From: Martinezella rhizogenes
GTDB lineage: Bacteria; Pseudomonadota; Alphaproteobacteria; Rhizobiales; Rhizobiaceae
DNA: 64,000 nt
Assembly (NCBI RefSeq): GCF_007002745.1
Contig: NZ_SGNY01000003.1
Span: 434,001 to 498,000 of the forward strand
Direction of reading: 5' to 3'
Below, piece after piece: positions 16,539 through 25,322 of this stretch. The notes under the pieces were generated by a model. The model was not told where the DNA came from, did not search any database, and was given only the letters and a program-made list of their open reading frames with translations. The stretch's first letter is position 1, and each line of letters starts with the position of its first letter. The position numbers were made by a program, and so were the translations under genes.

Positions 16539-17417
16539 ATGAGAATGACGAATGTAACGCGAAATATAGGTATTGGTTTTACTTTAGCTTTCGCTTTACA
16601 ATTTTTTGGTGTTATTGGCGAAGCTCGTGCCGAAGGTCTCTCGGACGGAAACCGTATGCCGGTGCTGTTTGATGCGCAGGAGCGATTTCCGGGCGGCGAT
16701 CTTTCGTCCGTGCCGCGGATCAGGTTTTTGATGTCGGTTGATTTTCCGCCGTTCAATTTTACCGATCAGGAGGGCCGGCTCGCGGGTTTCCATGTGGATC
16801 TGGTGCGTGAAATCTGCGCCCAGCTGAAGGTGGAAAGCAAATGCCAGGTGCAGGCATTACCGTTTGACGAGCTGGAGGCGGCCCTGGAAATGGGGGAAGG
16901 CGAAGCGGTTATTTCCGGCATCGCCACCACCGCTGACCTGCGCAAGAGTTTTACCTTCTCGCGCCCCTATCTGCTGTTGCCCGCCCGTCTTGCGGTCAAC
17001 AAGGCCGCGAAGTTTTCCGGGTCCGGTGCTGACGCCCTGTCGGGAAAAAAGGTGGGAGTTGTCGCCGGTTCGCGGCATGAACAGATGCTCAAGGCATTTT
17101 TTCCCAAAGCCGCGCCTGAAGGTTTCGAGGGTTATGAACCCATGTATGAAGCCCTGAAGACGGGCAAGGTGGACGCCGTCTTTGCTGACGGCCTGCGCCT
17201 GCCTTTCTGGATTTCGGGAAGCGCCGCCGAAGGCTGCTGCGCGCTCTTTGGCGGCCCTTATATGTCCGACAGGTTTCTTGGCGAAGGCCTTTCCATCATG
17301 GCCGTCGATCCGGATAATGTACTTGTGCCGGCCTTCGATCAGGCGCTTGCCGCACTTTCCCGCAACGGCCGGCTGGAAGAAATCTACCGCCGGTATTTCC
17401 CCTATGGGCTTTATTAG
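16539..17417 (+). CDS. Periplasmic solute-binding protein, family 3
   Basis: The 292-residue protein has a signal peptide (cleavage near GEARA) and the family-3 binding-protein pattern: FLMSVDFPPFNFTDQEGRL, AGFHVDLVREICAQL, then SGIATTADLRKSFTFSRPY and a C-terminal RLEEIYRRYFPYG. Family members bind amino acids or similar polar solutes for ABC importers, but no permease or ATPase gene lies beside it, so it could be an orphan or a sensor-like binding protein. It is transcribed away from the glycosyltransferase with only 53 bases between their starts. Confidence 0.85.
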   Translation: MRMTNVTRNIGIGFTLAFALQFFGVIGEARAEGLSDGNRMPVLFDAQERFPGGDLSSVPRIRFLMSVDFPPFNFTDQEGRLAGFHVDLVREICAQLKVESKCQVQALPFDELEAALEMGEGEAVISGIATTADLRKSFTFSRPYLLLPARLAVNKAAKFSGSGADALSGKKVGVVAGSRHEQMLKAFFPKAAPEGFEGYEPMYEALKTGKVDAVFADGLRLPFWISGSAAEGCCALFGGPYMSDRFLGEGLSIMAVDPDNVLVPAFDQALAALSRNGRLEEIYRRYFPYGLY

Positions 17418-17517
17418 AGCATTCGGGAAAACCGCATAGCGGCGTTACGCTGGCAAACGCTGCGGATGACGATAGTTTCTGTGTCGATCCGGTTCAGATC
17501 GCCCGTGGCGTTACATC

Positions 17518-18810
17518 CTATTTCGCGGGGGCAAACGCCTCGTCATTACGGCGCAGTCGCAAAAGCGCGATCCACACCGCAGCGGCAATGGCGGTCTCCA
17601 CCATGAAATAGCTGCCGATCGTTCCTGAAATGCTGAAAGACCAGGTGGCAAGCGCGACGACGACGGAACCGATGAGGTTACCGCTGTTCCATATCTTGGC
17701 GCGAATATCCTGCCGCCCGGATGCGCCTAGCGCTTCAAGCGCTGTTGCCGCAACAGCCATGGGTATCACCGCCCAGCAGAGAACCCGGGTGATGATGGGC
17801 AGCGAAACATATTCGTCGCCGAACAAGAGGGGCAGGAATGGTGCGATGATGAAGATCGCCAACGCGCTGCCGGCTGCGATGACGAGAGCAGCCTTCAACA
17901 CATTATAGGCACGTTCTATCGTCTTGCTGATGCCCTGCAGGGCGGCGGAGGCCGAACCCGGATAGATCAGGCGGTTAAGCGCCTCAACGGAGAGGTAGGA
18001 ACTGTCGAGAATTCGCCTGGCAATGGAATAGCTGCCCAGAACCTCGGCGCTGGCAATAGCGCCGAGAACCAGAATGTCGGCATTGCCGCGCACGGCCTTG
18101 AACAGGAACTGCGTGGAAAACAGAATGCCGATGCGGATTTCATCACGCACAATCCGGAATACCGGCCTGCCGAGCCTGCTGATTGCCTTCACGGAAATCA
18201 CCGCCGCAATGGTGTGGGCGGCGAGGTTCCACAAAGCCCAGGCCTCCACCGTTTCCACCTTGAAAACGAGACAGGCGACCACGGCGGCAATCGTGCGCGC
18301 CACGGCGAACATCACTTCCAGCTTGTTGGCCGAGGCGAAGTCGGAATGGGCGATGAAACTCTGTGTGGAAAGCGAAATGACCTTCAAAAGAACGAGGTTG
18401 GTGATGAGGATGAGGAAGGTGGTGATAAGCGTGTGCAGCAATGTTTCCGAGGTCGGAAAAAACACCGGGATCGTTGCCATGCCGATAATGGTCAGGACCA
18501 CACCGGTCGCCGCACTCAAAAGGTAACTGTGGCCAAGCATGACGGGAAACATGCTGCGATCCTGCGCCACGCGGCGAATGAGCGATTCCTGCGAGCCAAT
18601 GCCGCAGATCTGCACACCCAGATTGGTCACGGCGGTAATCGAGGCGTAAAGCGCGAATTGTTCGACACCGAGATGGCGGGCGAGCAGGGCAAATGTCAAA
18701 AGCTGGGCGGCGCTGGACATCAGCAATGCCCCGCCGGATGCCATGTAGGTCAATCCCAGTCTGACTAGATGGCCGAACCGCGGCGTATTCAACGACACCT
18801 CATTCTCCAT
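17518..18810 (-). CDS. Polysaccharide flippase-like membrane protein (Wzx/MATE-like fold)
   Basis: From the ATG at 18810 the protein is 430 residues; a TTG at 18861 would add 17. It shows about twelve to fourteen hydrophobic segments and the N-terminal pattern of oligosaccharide flippases (LTFALLARHLGVEQFALYAS). It probably moves lipid-linked sugar units across the inner membrane. The convergent/divergent context with an ExoQ-like polymerase and a polysaccharide deacetylase supports an exopolysaccharide role. The substrate cannot be read from sequence. Confidence 0.8.
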   Translation of the reverse strand: MENEVSLNTPRFGHLVRLGLTYMASGGALLMSSAAQLLTFALLARHLGVEQFALYASITAVTNLGVQICGIGSQESLIRRVAQDRSMFPVMLGHSYLLSAATGVVLTIIGMATIPVFFPTSETLLHTLITTFLILITNLVLLKVISLSTQSFIAHSDFASANKLEVMFAVARTIAAVVACLVFKVETVEAWALWNLAAHTIAAVISVKAISRLGRPVFRIVRDEIRIGILFSTQFLFKAVRGNADILVLGAIASAEVLGSYSIARRILDSSYLSVEALNRLIYPGSASAALQGISKTIERAYNVLKAALVIAAGSALAIFIIAPFLPLLFGDEYVSLPIITRVLCWAVIPMAVAATALEALGASGRQDIRAKIWNSGNLIGSVVVALATWSFSISGTIGSYFMVETAIAAAVWIALLRLRRNDEAFAPAK

Positions 18811-19087
18811 GTTTTTTCGACATTGCCGGGCAAGTTCAACAATGACCGCCCTGCCTTGCAATATTTCGCGAACTGAAAAAGCCGGTGATCGGCCAGTAAT
18901 CTGAATGCCAATAACCCGAATGAATGGCAGTTTCTCCTGTCTTAGCCTTCTTGAGGTAAGAGAGGGTTAAAGCAATTGCACAATAATGATGATAATGACC
19001 GTTTATGGTTATTTGGACATGGCCCGGTTTCACAAGGGTTTTGTTGTTCGTCACAAGGCAGGCCAATGATCCGTTTTTCCGCTCCCG

Positions 19088-20395
19088 ATGCAGGCGACCA
19101 TGCCGCGTTTTGCTGATACGCAGTCCATTTCTGCGGAAAGCAGCGCCATGTCCCTTTCGGGCGGCCGCCGCGACGCGATCTTTTTCGTCGTCACGATGCT
19201 CTATATCTGGATTTCGGTAGCGCCTTTTGAGAACCTTGCCGCTCCGCCTGTGCCGCACGCCGCTGCAAACCAGCTGACTGGACTGGTGATCGCGCTGATT
19301 TTAGGTGTGTTTGCCCTGCGCCACCGGCTGACGGGGCTTTTGCTGCGGCCGCGTCTGCCCATCCTGTTGCTGTTTGCCTGGCTGGTGATCTGCTCGGTGG
19401 TTGGGGCGGGGCCCGGCACCTCGCTGCAACGCCTGATCTTCACGGCGCTTCTGTGCTTCATCACCAGCGTCCTTGTGGTCATGCCAAGGGACCGGCGGCA
19501 GTTTGACCGGATGATGGCCGTCTTCGCCATCATTCTCCTTGCGCTCTGCTATTTCGGGGTGATCTTCCTGCGCGCGCGCGCGGTCCACCAGCCTTATGAT
19601 CTTGAGGAAAAAGCGCTTGCTGGCGACTGGCGCGGCATCTTCAACCACAAGAACGCCGCCGCGCCCGCCATGATCATTCTTTTCATGGTCGGGCTTTATC
19701 TGCGCAACGCCTGGTCAACGCTTGGCGGCATTGCGATCACGCTGCTGGCGGGGTTCTTCCTTTGGAAAACCAACGGGAAAACCGCCGCGATGCTGCTGCC
19801 CGTCACCATCGCGCTGATCTGGATCATGGAAAGACATGCCGGCCGGACATTGCTGATGATCGGCGGCCTCCTCACATTTCTCAACATCGTCGCGGTCGGC
19901 TCCACCTATTTTCCAAGCATACAGAATCTGGTCGAAAGCCTGGGCATCGATTCCACCTTCACCGGACGAACGGACATATGGCGCCTGTCCTTCGACACCT
20001 TTGCGCAATCGCCGATCTTCGGCCAGGGTTTCCAGGCATTCTGGACGAGCGATCGGCTTTTATCGCAGGCCGATATCGCCGGCACCTGGGCGGTCACGGC
20101 CTTTCACGCCCATAATGGTTATGTCGAAAGTCTGCTGAATGGCGGCCTGCCGGCTTTCATCCTGACAGTCATATGGCTCGTCATCATTCCCGCAAATGAT
20201 TTTCGCACGGCGGTGGACCGCGGTACGGACCCGGCTTTGACGCGGCTTTTTGGACGAATCTGGGTGTATGCCTTACTTTCTTCGTGTCTTGAGAGTAATT
20301 TCTTTACCGGAACCGGGCCTATCTGGTCGTCTCTTCTGATCGCAATTTATTGTCTGAGGCATCAGGCTTACGACATACTTGAACAGGGGCAGTAA
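19088..20395 (+). CDS. ExoQ/Wzy-like polysaccharide polymerase
   Basis: The 435-residue membrane protein has around ten hydrophobic segments and the O-antigen ligase/polymerase signature: a periplasmic loop with GDWRGIFNHKNAAAP, and later TGRTDIWRLSFD and GQGFQAFWT followed by HAHNGYVESLLNGG. These are typical of rhizobial ExoQ-type proteins that polymerise repeat units in the periplasm. The exact start is uncertain (ATG at 19088, 19100 or 19148). Its stop is 26 bases before the deacetylase gene, so the two are probably one transcript. Confidence 0.85.
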   Translation: MQATMPRFADTQSISAESSAMSLSGGRRDAIFFVVTMLYIWISVAPFENLAAPPVPHAAANQLTGLVIALILGVFALRHRLTGLLLRPRLPILLLFAWLVICSVVGAGPGTSLQRLIFTALLCFITSVLVVMPRDRRQFDRMMAVFAIILLALCYFGVIFLRARAVHQPYDLEEKALAGDWRGIFNHKNAAAPAMIILFMVGLYLRNAWSTLGGIAITLLAGFFLWKTNGKTAAMLLPVTIALIWIMERHAGRTLLMIGGLLTFLNIVAVGSTYFPSIQNLVESLGIDSTFTGRTDIWRLSFDTFAQSPIFGQGFQAFWTSDRLLSQADIAGTWAVTAFHAHNGYVESLLNGGLPAFILTVIWLVIIPANDFRTAVDRGTDPALTRLFGRIWVYALLSSCLESNFFTGTGPIWSSLLIAIYCLRHQAYDILEQGQ

Positions 20396-20421
20396 TTCGT
20401 TGACAGGCCGGGGGGCTGGGT

Positions 20422-21174
20422 ATGACGCAAAAAATCGGAACGATTGCAGACCGGGTCAATAACCGGCTCGTGCGGTATTTTTCGCGACCGGCGGTGCGGA
20501 TCGAAACATCGCAGCCGATCGTCTCCTTCACATTTGACGATGTTCCGGCGAGTGCCTGGACGAGCGGCGCCCGCATTCTGGAGGATGAGGGTGTTCGCGG
20601 GACATTTTACATCGCGGGCGTTTTTATCGACGGGCATTATGAACAGCAGGAGATGATTTCCGCAAAGGGCTGTTCCGAGCTTGCAGCCGCCGGCCATGAG
20701 CTTGCCTGCCACACCTATTCCCACCGCAAACTATCGAGCTTTTCACGGCGCGGGCTTGAAGAAGATTTCGACCGCAATGACCGCGTGCTAGGATCGTACG
20801 ACAAAAAACGGCACAGGCAGAATTTCTCCGTTCCTTTCGGCATGGCCTCGCCAATCATGCAGCCCCTGTTGCGGCGCCGGTTCAGAACCGCCCGCGGCAT
20901 CATGCCCGGCATCAACCGTGGCAGCGTCGATCCGCATAATCTTGCCGCCGTCGAATTGCGGTCGGATCAAAATTATCTCGATGCCGCTGACCGCTGGCTG
21001 GAGGATGTTTTGCAAAATGGCGGCTGGCTCATCATTTTCACCCATGATGTTTCGACCACGCCGAGTTTTTACGGTTGCCCGGAAGAGAGGCTTCGAAGTC
21101 TTGTGCGCCGGGCGATGTCCGGAGGGGCGAAAGTCATGACGATGGATGCCGCCGCAAATGCGCTCGGTCTCTGA
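20422..21174 (+). CDS. Polysaccharide deacetylase (NodB/CE4 family)
   Basis: The 250-residue protein has the CE4 motifs: FTFDDVPAS (the second Asp of the motif is the metal ligand), then ELACHTYSHRKLSS with the two metal-binding His, and a C-terminal IIFTHDVS. Such enzymes remove N- or O-acetyl groups from polysaccharides. It lacks an obvious signal peptide, so the substrate may be cytoplasmic or lipid-linked. It follows the polymerase gene closely and likely modifies the same polymer. Confidence 0.85.
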   Translation: MTQKIGTIADRVNNRLVRYFSRPAVRIETSQPIVSFTFDDVPASAWTSGARILEDEGVRGTFYIAGVFIDGHYEQQEMISAKGCSELAAAGHELACHTYSHRKLSSFSRRGLEEDFDRNDRVLGSYDKKRHRQNFSVPFGMASPIMQPLLRRRFRTARGIMPGINRGSVDPHNLAAVELRSDQNYLDAADRWLEDVLQNGGWLIIFTHDVSTTPSFYGCPEERLRSLVRRAMSGGAKVMTMDAAANALGL

Positions 21175-21221
21175 ATAGGTATTGTGCTCGGTATAGCGCC
21201 AGCGGTTCGTTGCCCGCGCGC

Positions 21222-21872
21222 TTACTGGCTGGCCCAGATGATGCGGGCGATCCATTCCACATCGGCCATGTCGAAGCTGCGGTTCGGGTGTTCGGGGTTG
21301 AGCGACAGAAGCTCGATGTTCTTGGGGCTTTGCCGCGCCAGCACCTTGGCCATCACCTCACCGTCGCGACTTTTCAGCACCACACGGTCACCGCGCCGCA
21401 CCTGCGCGCCCGGTTCCACAATGAGGATATCGCCGTCGCGGTAAAGCGGCATCATGCTTTCGCCTTGCACTTCCAGTGCATAGACGCCCTGTTTGCGTTC
21501 GGGGGACGAGGGGAATTCCACCACATCCCAACCTTGACCCGCTGGAAAACCGCCATCGTCGAAAAAACCGCCGGAACCGGCCTGCGCAAAGCCGAGAAGC
21601 GGAATGGCATTGTCGGCACCGGAAGGCTGCATGGTCTGCGCCTTGCCGAAAGCGTAGCCGAAAAACTGATCGACACTTGCCCCCGTTGCCTCCAACACCT
21701 TTGATACGGATTCCGTCGAGGGCCAGCGCTTGCGTCCGTCCGGGCCGAAACGCTTCGACTTGTTGAACGAGGTGGGATCGAGACCGGCACGTTTTGCCAG
21801 TGCTGATGGCGTCAGCTCATGACGCTTGGCTAGCGTATCGATGGCGCTCCAGATCGTCTCGTGTGAAAGCAT
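21222..21872 (-). CDS. LexA/CI-like transcriptional regulator with S24 peptidase domain
   Basis: The 216-residue protein has an N-terminal helix-turn-helix (SALAKRAGLDPTSFNKSKRF), an Ala-Gly pair at 98-99 in GFAQAGSGG suited to self-cleavage, then the S24 domain with catalytic Ser139 in VQGESMMPLYRDGD and Lys176 in GEVMAKVL. It is built like a repressor that cleaves itself on RecA activation, though many chromosomal members control other stresses. It stands alone, convergent with the deacetylase gene, and is not the housekeeping lexA as judged by its DNA-binding region. Confidence 0.85.
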   Translation of the reverse strand: MLSHETIWSAIDTLAKRHELTPSALAKRAGLDPTSFNKSKRFGPDGRKRWPSTESVSKVLEATGASVDQFFGYAFGKAQTMQPSGADNAIPLLGFAQAGSGGFFDDGGFPAGQGWDVVEFPSSPERKQGVYALEVQGESMMPLYRDGDILIVEPGAQVRRGDRVVLKSRDGEVMAKVLARQSPKNIELLSLNPEHPNRSFDMADVEWIARIIWASQ

Positions 21873-21985
21873 GATAGAAAGCCCGCAGATGGAGCCGGTG
21901 GCGGAAAAGCTCCTGTCGTTTACCCACCGGAATCTAGACTATATCCAACCTGGAGTAAAGAAAGGAAAGGAATAAAATCCTTGGT

Positions 21986-22636
21986 TCACGCCACCATGGC
22001 CGATGTATTTATCTTGGCGAGCTGGATGACGGCCTGCGTGCGGCTGTCGACCTTGAGCTTCAGGAGGATCGCCGAGACATGCGCCTTGATGGTGGCTTCC
22101 GAAACATTCAGCTCATAGGCGATCTGCTTGTTCAGTAACCCTTCAGCCAGCATGCCGAGAACCCGGCTCTGCTGCGGCGTCAGCGTTCTGAGCCGGGCGA
22201 TGAGATCGGCGACGTCCGAATCCTGTTCCTTTTCACCTTGATGACCCGCCGGTATCCAGACATCGCCTTCCAGCACCGCGCGGATGCCATCGCGGATATC
22301 ATCGATACCGGAAGATTTGGAAATGAAACCGGAAGCGCCGAGCTCGATGGATCGACGGATGGTGGTTGCGTCGTCCGTTGCCGAAACGATGACGATCGGC
22401 AGGCTGGAAAATTCCGCCCTGAGCGCCATCAGGCCGGAAAATCCGCTAACCCCCGGCATGGCGAGATCGAGAAGCATCAGATCGGCGTCGTGGCGCGCCG
22501 TTGCCGCACTTCGGGCGGCTTCGAAATCTCCCGCTTCCACAATGGTCTGCTGCCCATCAAGACCGGATACGGCCTGTTTGAGGGCACCGCGAAAAAGCGG
22601 GTGATCATCTGCAATAATAATGACAAGTTCCGACAT
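21986..22636 (-). CDS. NarL/FixJ-type response regulator
   Basis: The 216-residue protein is a receiver (ADDHP near the N-terminus, phosphoacceptor D57 in LMLLDLAMPG, a T/S region IVIVSATDD, Lys in GFISKS) followed by a LuxR-type helix-turn-helix: LTPQQSRVLGMLAEGLLNKQ and ATIKAHVSAILLKLKV. It should activate or repress promoters upon phosphorylation. No sensor kinase lies beside it, so its partner is elsewhere. Confidence 0.9.
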   Translation of the reverse strand: MSELVIIIADDHPLFRGALKQAVSGLDGQQTIVEAGDFEAARSAATARHDADLMLLDLAMPGVSGFSGLMALRAEFSSLPIVIVSATDDATTIRRSIELGASGFISKSSGIDDIRDGIRAVLEGDVWIPAGHQGEKEQDSDVADLIARLRTLTPQQSRVLGMLAEGLLNKQIAYELNVSEATIKAHVSAILLKLKVDSRTQAVIQLAKINTSAMVA

Positions 22637-22877
22637 TCTGGCCCCCTCCCAAGGGCGTTATGCGGTTCTTTCGCGGGTACTGGTGCACTCCCTTGCCGGC
22701 GGTCGAAACGCGCCCGGCTCCTCCGCTCAAGGTTGCGCCAATCGCTTGCGCATTACAAGAAAAAGCTTGTGGGGAGGTGGCCTTTGAAGCCCTCCGCAAT
22801 AAAAATGCCGTGGAAACTGTGGACAATCTTCGAGCTTTGCGGCAAATCCCGCTGAGTGGAAAGCCTTGGAGAGCCCT

Positions 22878-23231
22878 ATGCAGGAAACGCCCGCGATCAT
22901 CTATAAAATCGTGCCGGAGACGTTGTGGAGTGCAGCCAGGGCAAAAGGCGTGTTCGAAGGTGCGGCTATCGACCTGACCGACGGCTTTATTCATTTTTCG
23001 ACGGCGAAACAGGTGGCCGAGACCGCCGCGCGGCATTTTTCCGGCCAGGTCGATCTGCTTCTGATCGCAGTCGACGGCGCAGCGCTGGGCGACAGGCTGG
23101 TCTATGAGCCCTCCAGAGGCGGCGATCTTTTCCCTCACCTCTATGCCCCGCTTCCCTTGAGCGCCGTGCTTTGGGAAACGCCGCTCTCACTCGATCATGA
23201 TGGCCAGCACCAGTTTCCGGAGATTTTATGA
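22878..23231 (+). CDS. DUF952 family protein
   Basis: The 117-residue protein starts MQETPAIIYKIVP. The ATG at 22878 has GGAGAG a few bases upstream and is preferred to an in-frame TTG at 22866. It carries the DUF952 pattern: GAAIDLTDGFIHFSTAKQV, LLLIAVD and HLYAPLPLSAV. The biochemical role of the family is not established as far as I know. Its stop overlaps the pyrD start (ATGATGA), so translation is coupled, a common arrangement in rhizobia. Confidence 0.85.
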   Translation: MQETPAIIYKIVPETLWSAARAKGVFEGAAIDLTDGFIHFSTAKQVAETAARHFSGQVDLLLIAVDGAALGDRLVYEPSRGGDLFPHLYAPLPLSAVLWETPLSLDHDGQHQFPEIL

Positions 23232-24322
23232 TGAGCGGATTATTTTCCTCTGTCGGCCGCAAGGGCCTGTTTCTGGTCGATCCGGAAAAGGCGCATGGAC
23301 TGTCCATCGCCGCGCTGAAAAGCGGCTTTCTGCCCACGTGCATGGTGCCGCATGATCCGCGCCTGCAACAGACCGTTGCCGGTCTCGTCTTTCCCAATCC
23401 GCTCGGCATGGCGGCAGGTTATGACAAGAACGCCGAAGTGCCGGGACCGCTTCTGCGGCTCGGTTTCGGCTTCACGGAAATCGGTACCGTCACGCCAAAA
23501 GCGCAATCCGGCAATCCGAAACCCCGCATCTTCCGTCTGGTTGAGGATGAAGGCGTCATCAATCGCCTCGGTTTCAACAATGAAGGCCATGCCGCAGCGC
23601 TGGAGCGCCTGAAGCAGGCGAGCCTGCGGGGCATCGTCGGCGTCAATATCGGCGCCAACAAGGATAGCGAAGACCGTATTGCCGATTACGTGCAGGGCAT
23701 CGAGGCGTTTTATTCGGTCGCATCCTATTTCACTGTCAATATTTCCTCGCCCAACACGCCCGGCCTGCGCGACCTGCAGGCGCGCGAAAGCCTTGCCGCA
23801 CTTCTCGTTGCGGTGCTGGAACGTCGCAAGGCGCAGGCTGAGCGCTTTGGTAAACGCATCCCGGTCTTTCTCAAGATCGCGCCCGATCTGACCGAAGAGG
23901 GAATGGATGACGTCGCCGAAGAAGCACTCGCCCATGATCTCGATGGCTTGATCGTCTCCAATACCACGCTCTCCCGCGAAGGCCTGCGGCCCGGTCCGCA
24001 CAAAGGCGAGACCGGCGGCTTGTCCGGCAAACCGTTGTTCGAGCTCTCGACCACGGTTCTCGCCAAGATGCGCCGTCGCGTCGGCGACAATCTGCCGATC
24101 ATCGGTGTCGGCGGCGTCTCATCTGCGGAAACCGCGCTGGAAAAGGTGAGGGCAGGGGCCGATCTGGTGCAGCTCTATTCCTGCATGGTCTATGAAGGCC
24201 CGGGCCTGCCATCCACCATCGTCAAAGGCCTGTCGAAGCTGGTCGCCCGTGAGGGTGTGCAGTCCATTCGTGACCTGCGCGACAGCACCGTAGACCGCTG
24301 GGCCGACCGCAAGCTCGGCTGA
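23228..24322 (+). CDS. pyrD: Dihydroorotate dehydrogenase (quinone), class 2
   Basis: The 364-residue flavoprotein oxidises dihydroorotate to orotate in pyrimidine synthesis and passes electrons to the quinone pool at the inner membrane. Visible motifs: NPLGMAAGYDKNAEVP, EIGTVTPKAQSGNPKPR, INRLGFNNEG, the catalytic-Ser loop VNISSPNTPGLRDLQ, and the FMN phosphate site IIGVGGVSSAETA. The N-terminal helical extension typical of class 2 is present. Start may be either of two tandem ATGs (23228, 23231). Confidence 0.97.
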   Translation: MMSGLFSSVGRKGLFLVDPEKAHGLSIAALKSGFLPTCMVPHDPRLQQTVAGLVFPNPLGMAAGYDKNAEVPGPLLRLGFGFTEIGTVTPKAQSGNPKPRIFRLVEDEGVINRLGFNNEGHAAALERLKQASLRGIVGVNIGANKDSEDRIADYVQGIEAFYSVASYFTVNISSPNTPGLRDLQARESLAALLVAVLERRKAQAERFGKRIPVFLKIAPDLTEEGMDDVAEEALAHDLDGLIVSNTTLSREGLRPGPHKGETGGLSGKPLFELSTTVLAKMRRRVGDNLPIIGVGGVSSAETALEKVRAGADLVQLYSCMVYEGPGLPSTIVKGLSKLVAREGVQSIRDLRDSTVDRWADRKLG

Positions 24323-24385
24323 TTCCGGAGCGGGGTAGGGGCGCGGCGACTTGGCTTGCCCGTGAACCCCGCTTCCGTCATCTGA

Positions 24386-24886
24386 TCAGGCGCAGAGCAC
24401 CATCGCCCAATAGGGCCGGTTGCGGCTGGCGGCATCATAGGCAACCGCGACGCCAAGGCCATTATAAGGCCCAAGCATGTTTTCAAGATGGTGCTGCGAG
24501 CCGATCCAGGCCTTGACCACCCGCTCGACGCTGTCCTGTCCGGCGGCCACGTTTTCCGCTGCCGGAAGCGGCACCTTGCCGTCCTTCATGCGGATAAGGA
24601 AACTGTCGGTGAGGCCAATCAGATGCGCCATCTTCTGCGCCTTGACCATGCGGCCGGCCTGATAGGCGGCAGCACCGCTTGCCGCGCCGTTGATGGAAAG
24701 CGGCGAAAGCCCCTTAGAGCGGCGCAGGTCATTGACCATCGGCAGCGCCGCCGCCGTCTCATCGCGGGTGCCTGATGGCATTCCCTTGTTGGTGGGCATG
24801 GAAACGCAGGCGGAAAGAACGGAGCCGGCGGAAATCAGCACGAAGCCGCGCCGGGAAAGCGTCTGAAGTGATGATGTATTGGTCAT
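24386..24886 (-). CDS. CAP/SCP-domain lipoprotein
   Basis: The 166-residue protein has the signal SRRGFVLISAGSVLSAC, combining an Arg-Arg pair with a lipobox ending at Cys27. The mature part fits the CAP fold: NDLRRSKGLSPLSIN, AAAYQAGRMVKAQKMAH, AAENVAAGQDS and WIGSQHHLENMLGPYNGLGVA. Bacterial CAP lipoproteins are poorly understood; roles in the envelope are assumed. It starts one base after the stop of the upstream small membrane protein gene, so both are co-transcribed. Confidence 0.85.
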   Translation of the reverse strand: MTNTSSLQTLSRRGFVLISAGSVLSACVSMPTNKGMPSGTRDETAAALPMVNDLRRSKGLSPLSINGAASGAAAYQAGRMVKAQKMAHLIGLTDSFLIRMKDGKVPLPAAENVAAGQDSVERVVKAWIGSQHHLENMLGPYNGLGVAVAYDAASRNRPYWAMVLCA

Positions 24887-24887
24887 G

Positions 24888-25154
24888 TCAGCGGCGATAG
24901 CTCAGCAGGCGCAGGATGATGAAAACGGGAATGACGATCGTGGCCCCGAGGATCAGATAGTCGCCGATTGCGCCCAGCGCATGGAAACCGCTGCGCCACA
25001 GGTCGACGACGAAATCGCGCGCGCTATAGATGATGTTCCACGGCGTCAATCCGAAGATCGCCATCAGAAAACCGACGAGCAGCGAAACCACCAGCAGCTT
25101 CACCACGGTGCGGGCCACCGTATCACCCAGCATTTTGTTGACCTCACCGGCCAT
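24888..25154 (-). CDS. Small membrane protein, DUF6460-like
   Basis: The 88-residue protein (from the ATG at 25154; one two codons earlier is possible) has two hydrophobic helices, LLVVSLLVGFLMAIFGL and YLILGATIVIPVFIILRLL, separated by a Trp/Arg-containing loop. This layout matches a small membrane-protein family frequent in Rhizobiales. No function is known to me. It lies directly upstream of the CAP lipoprotein gene. Confidence 0.75.
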   Translation of the reverse strand: MAGEVNKMLGDTVARTVVKLLVVSLLVGFLMAIFGLTPWNIIYSARDFVVDLWRSGFHALGAIGDYLILGATIVIPVFIILRLLSYRR

Positions 25155-25322
25155 CAGCAAGTCTCCTGTTTTGTCCTGACATATGAAACGGACCGCTTCG
25201 ATGCAAGTTTTCGCGCATTATATCGCGCCATATCAGTCAATTCCACGCGGGTGCCATGAAATAGGACTTGAGTTTTTTTATGGCTTGATAAATGACAGCC
25301 GGCATCTTCTCAGGAATCATTG

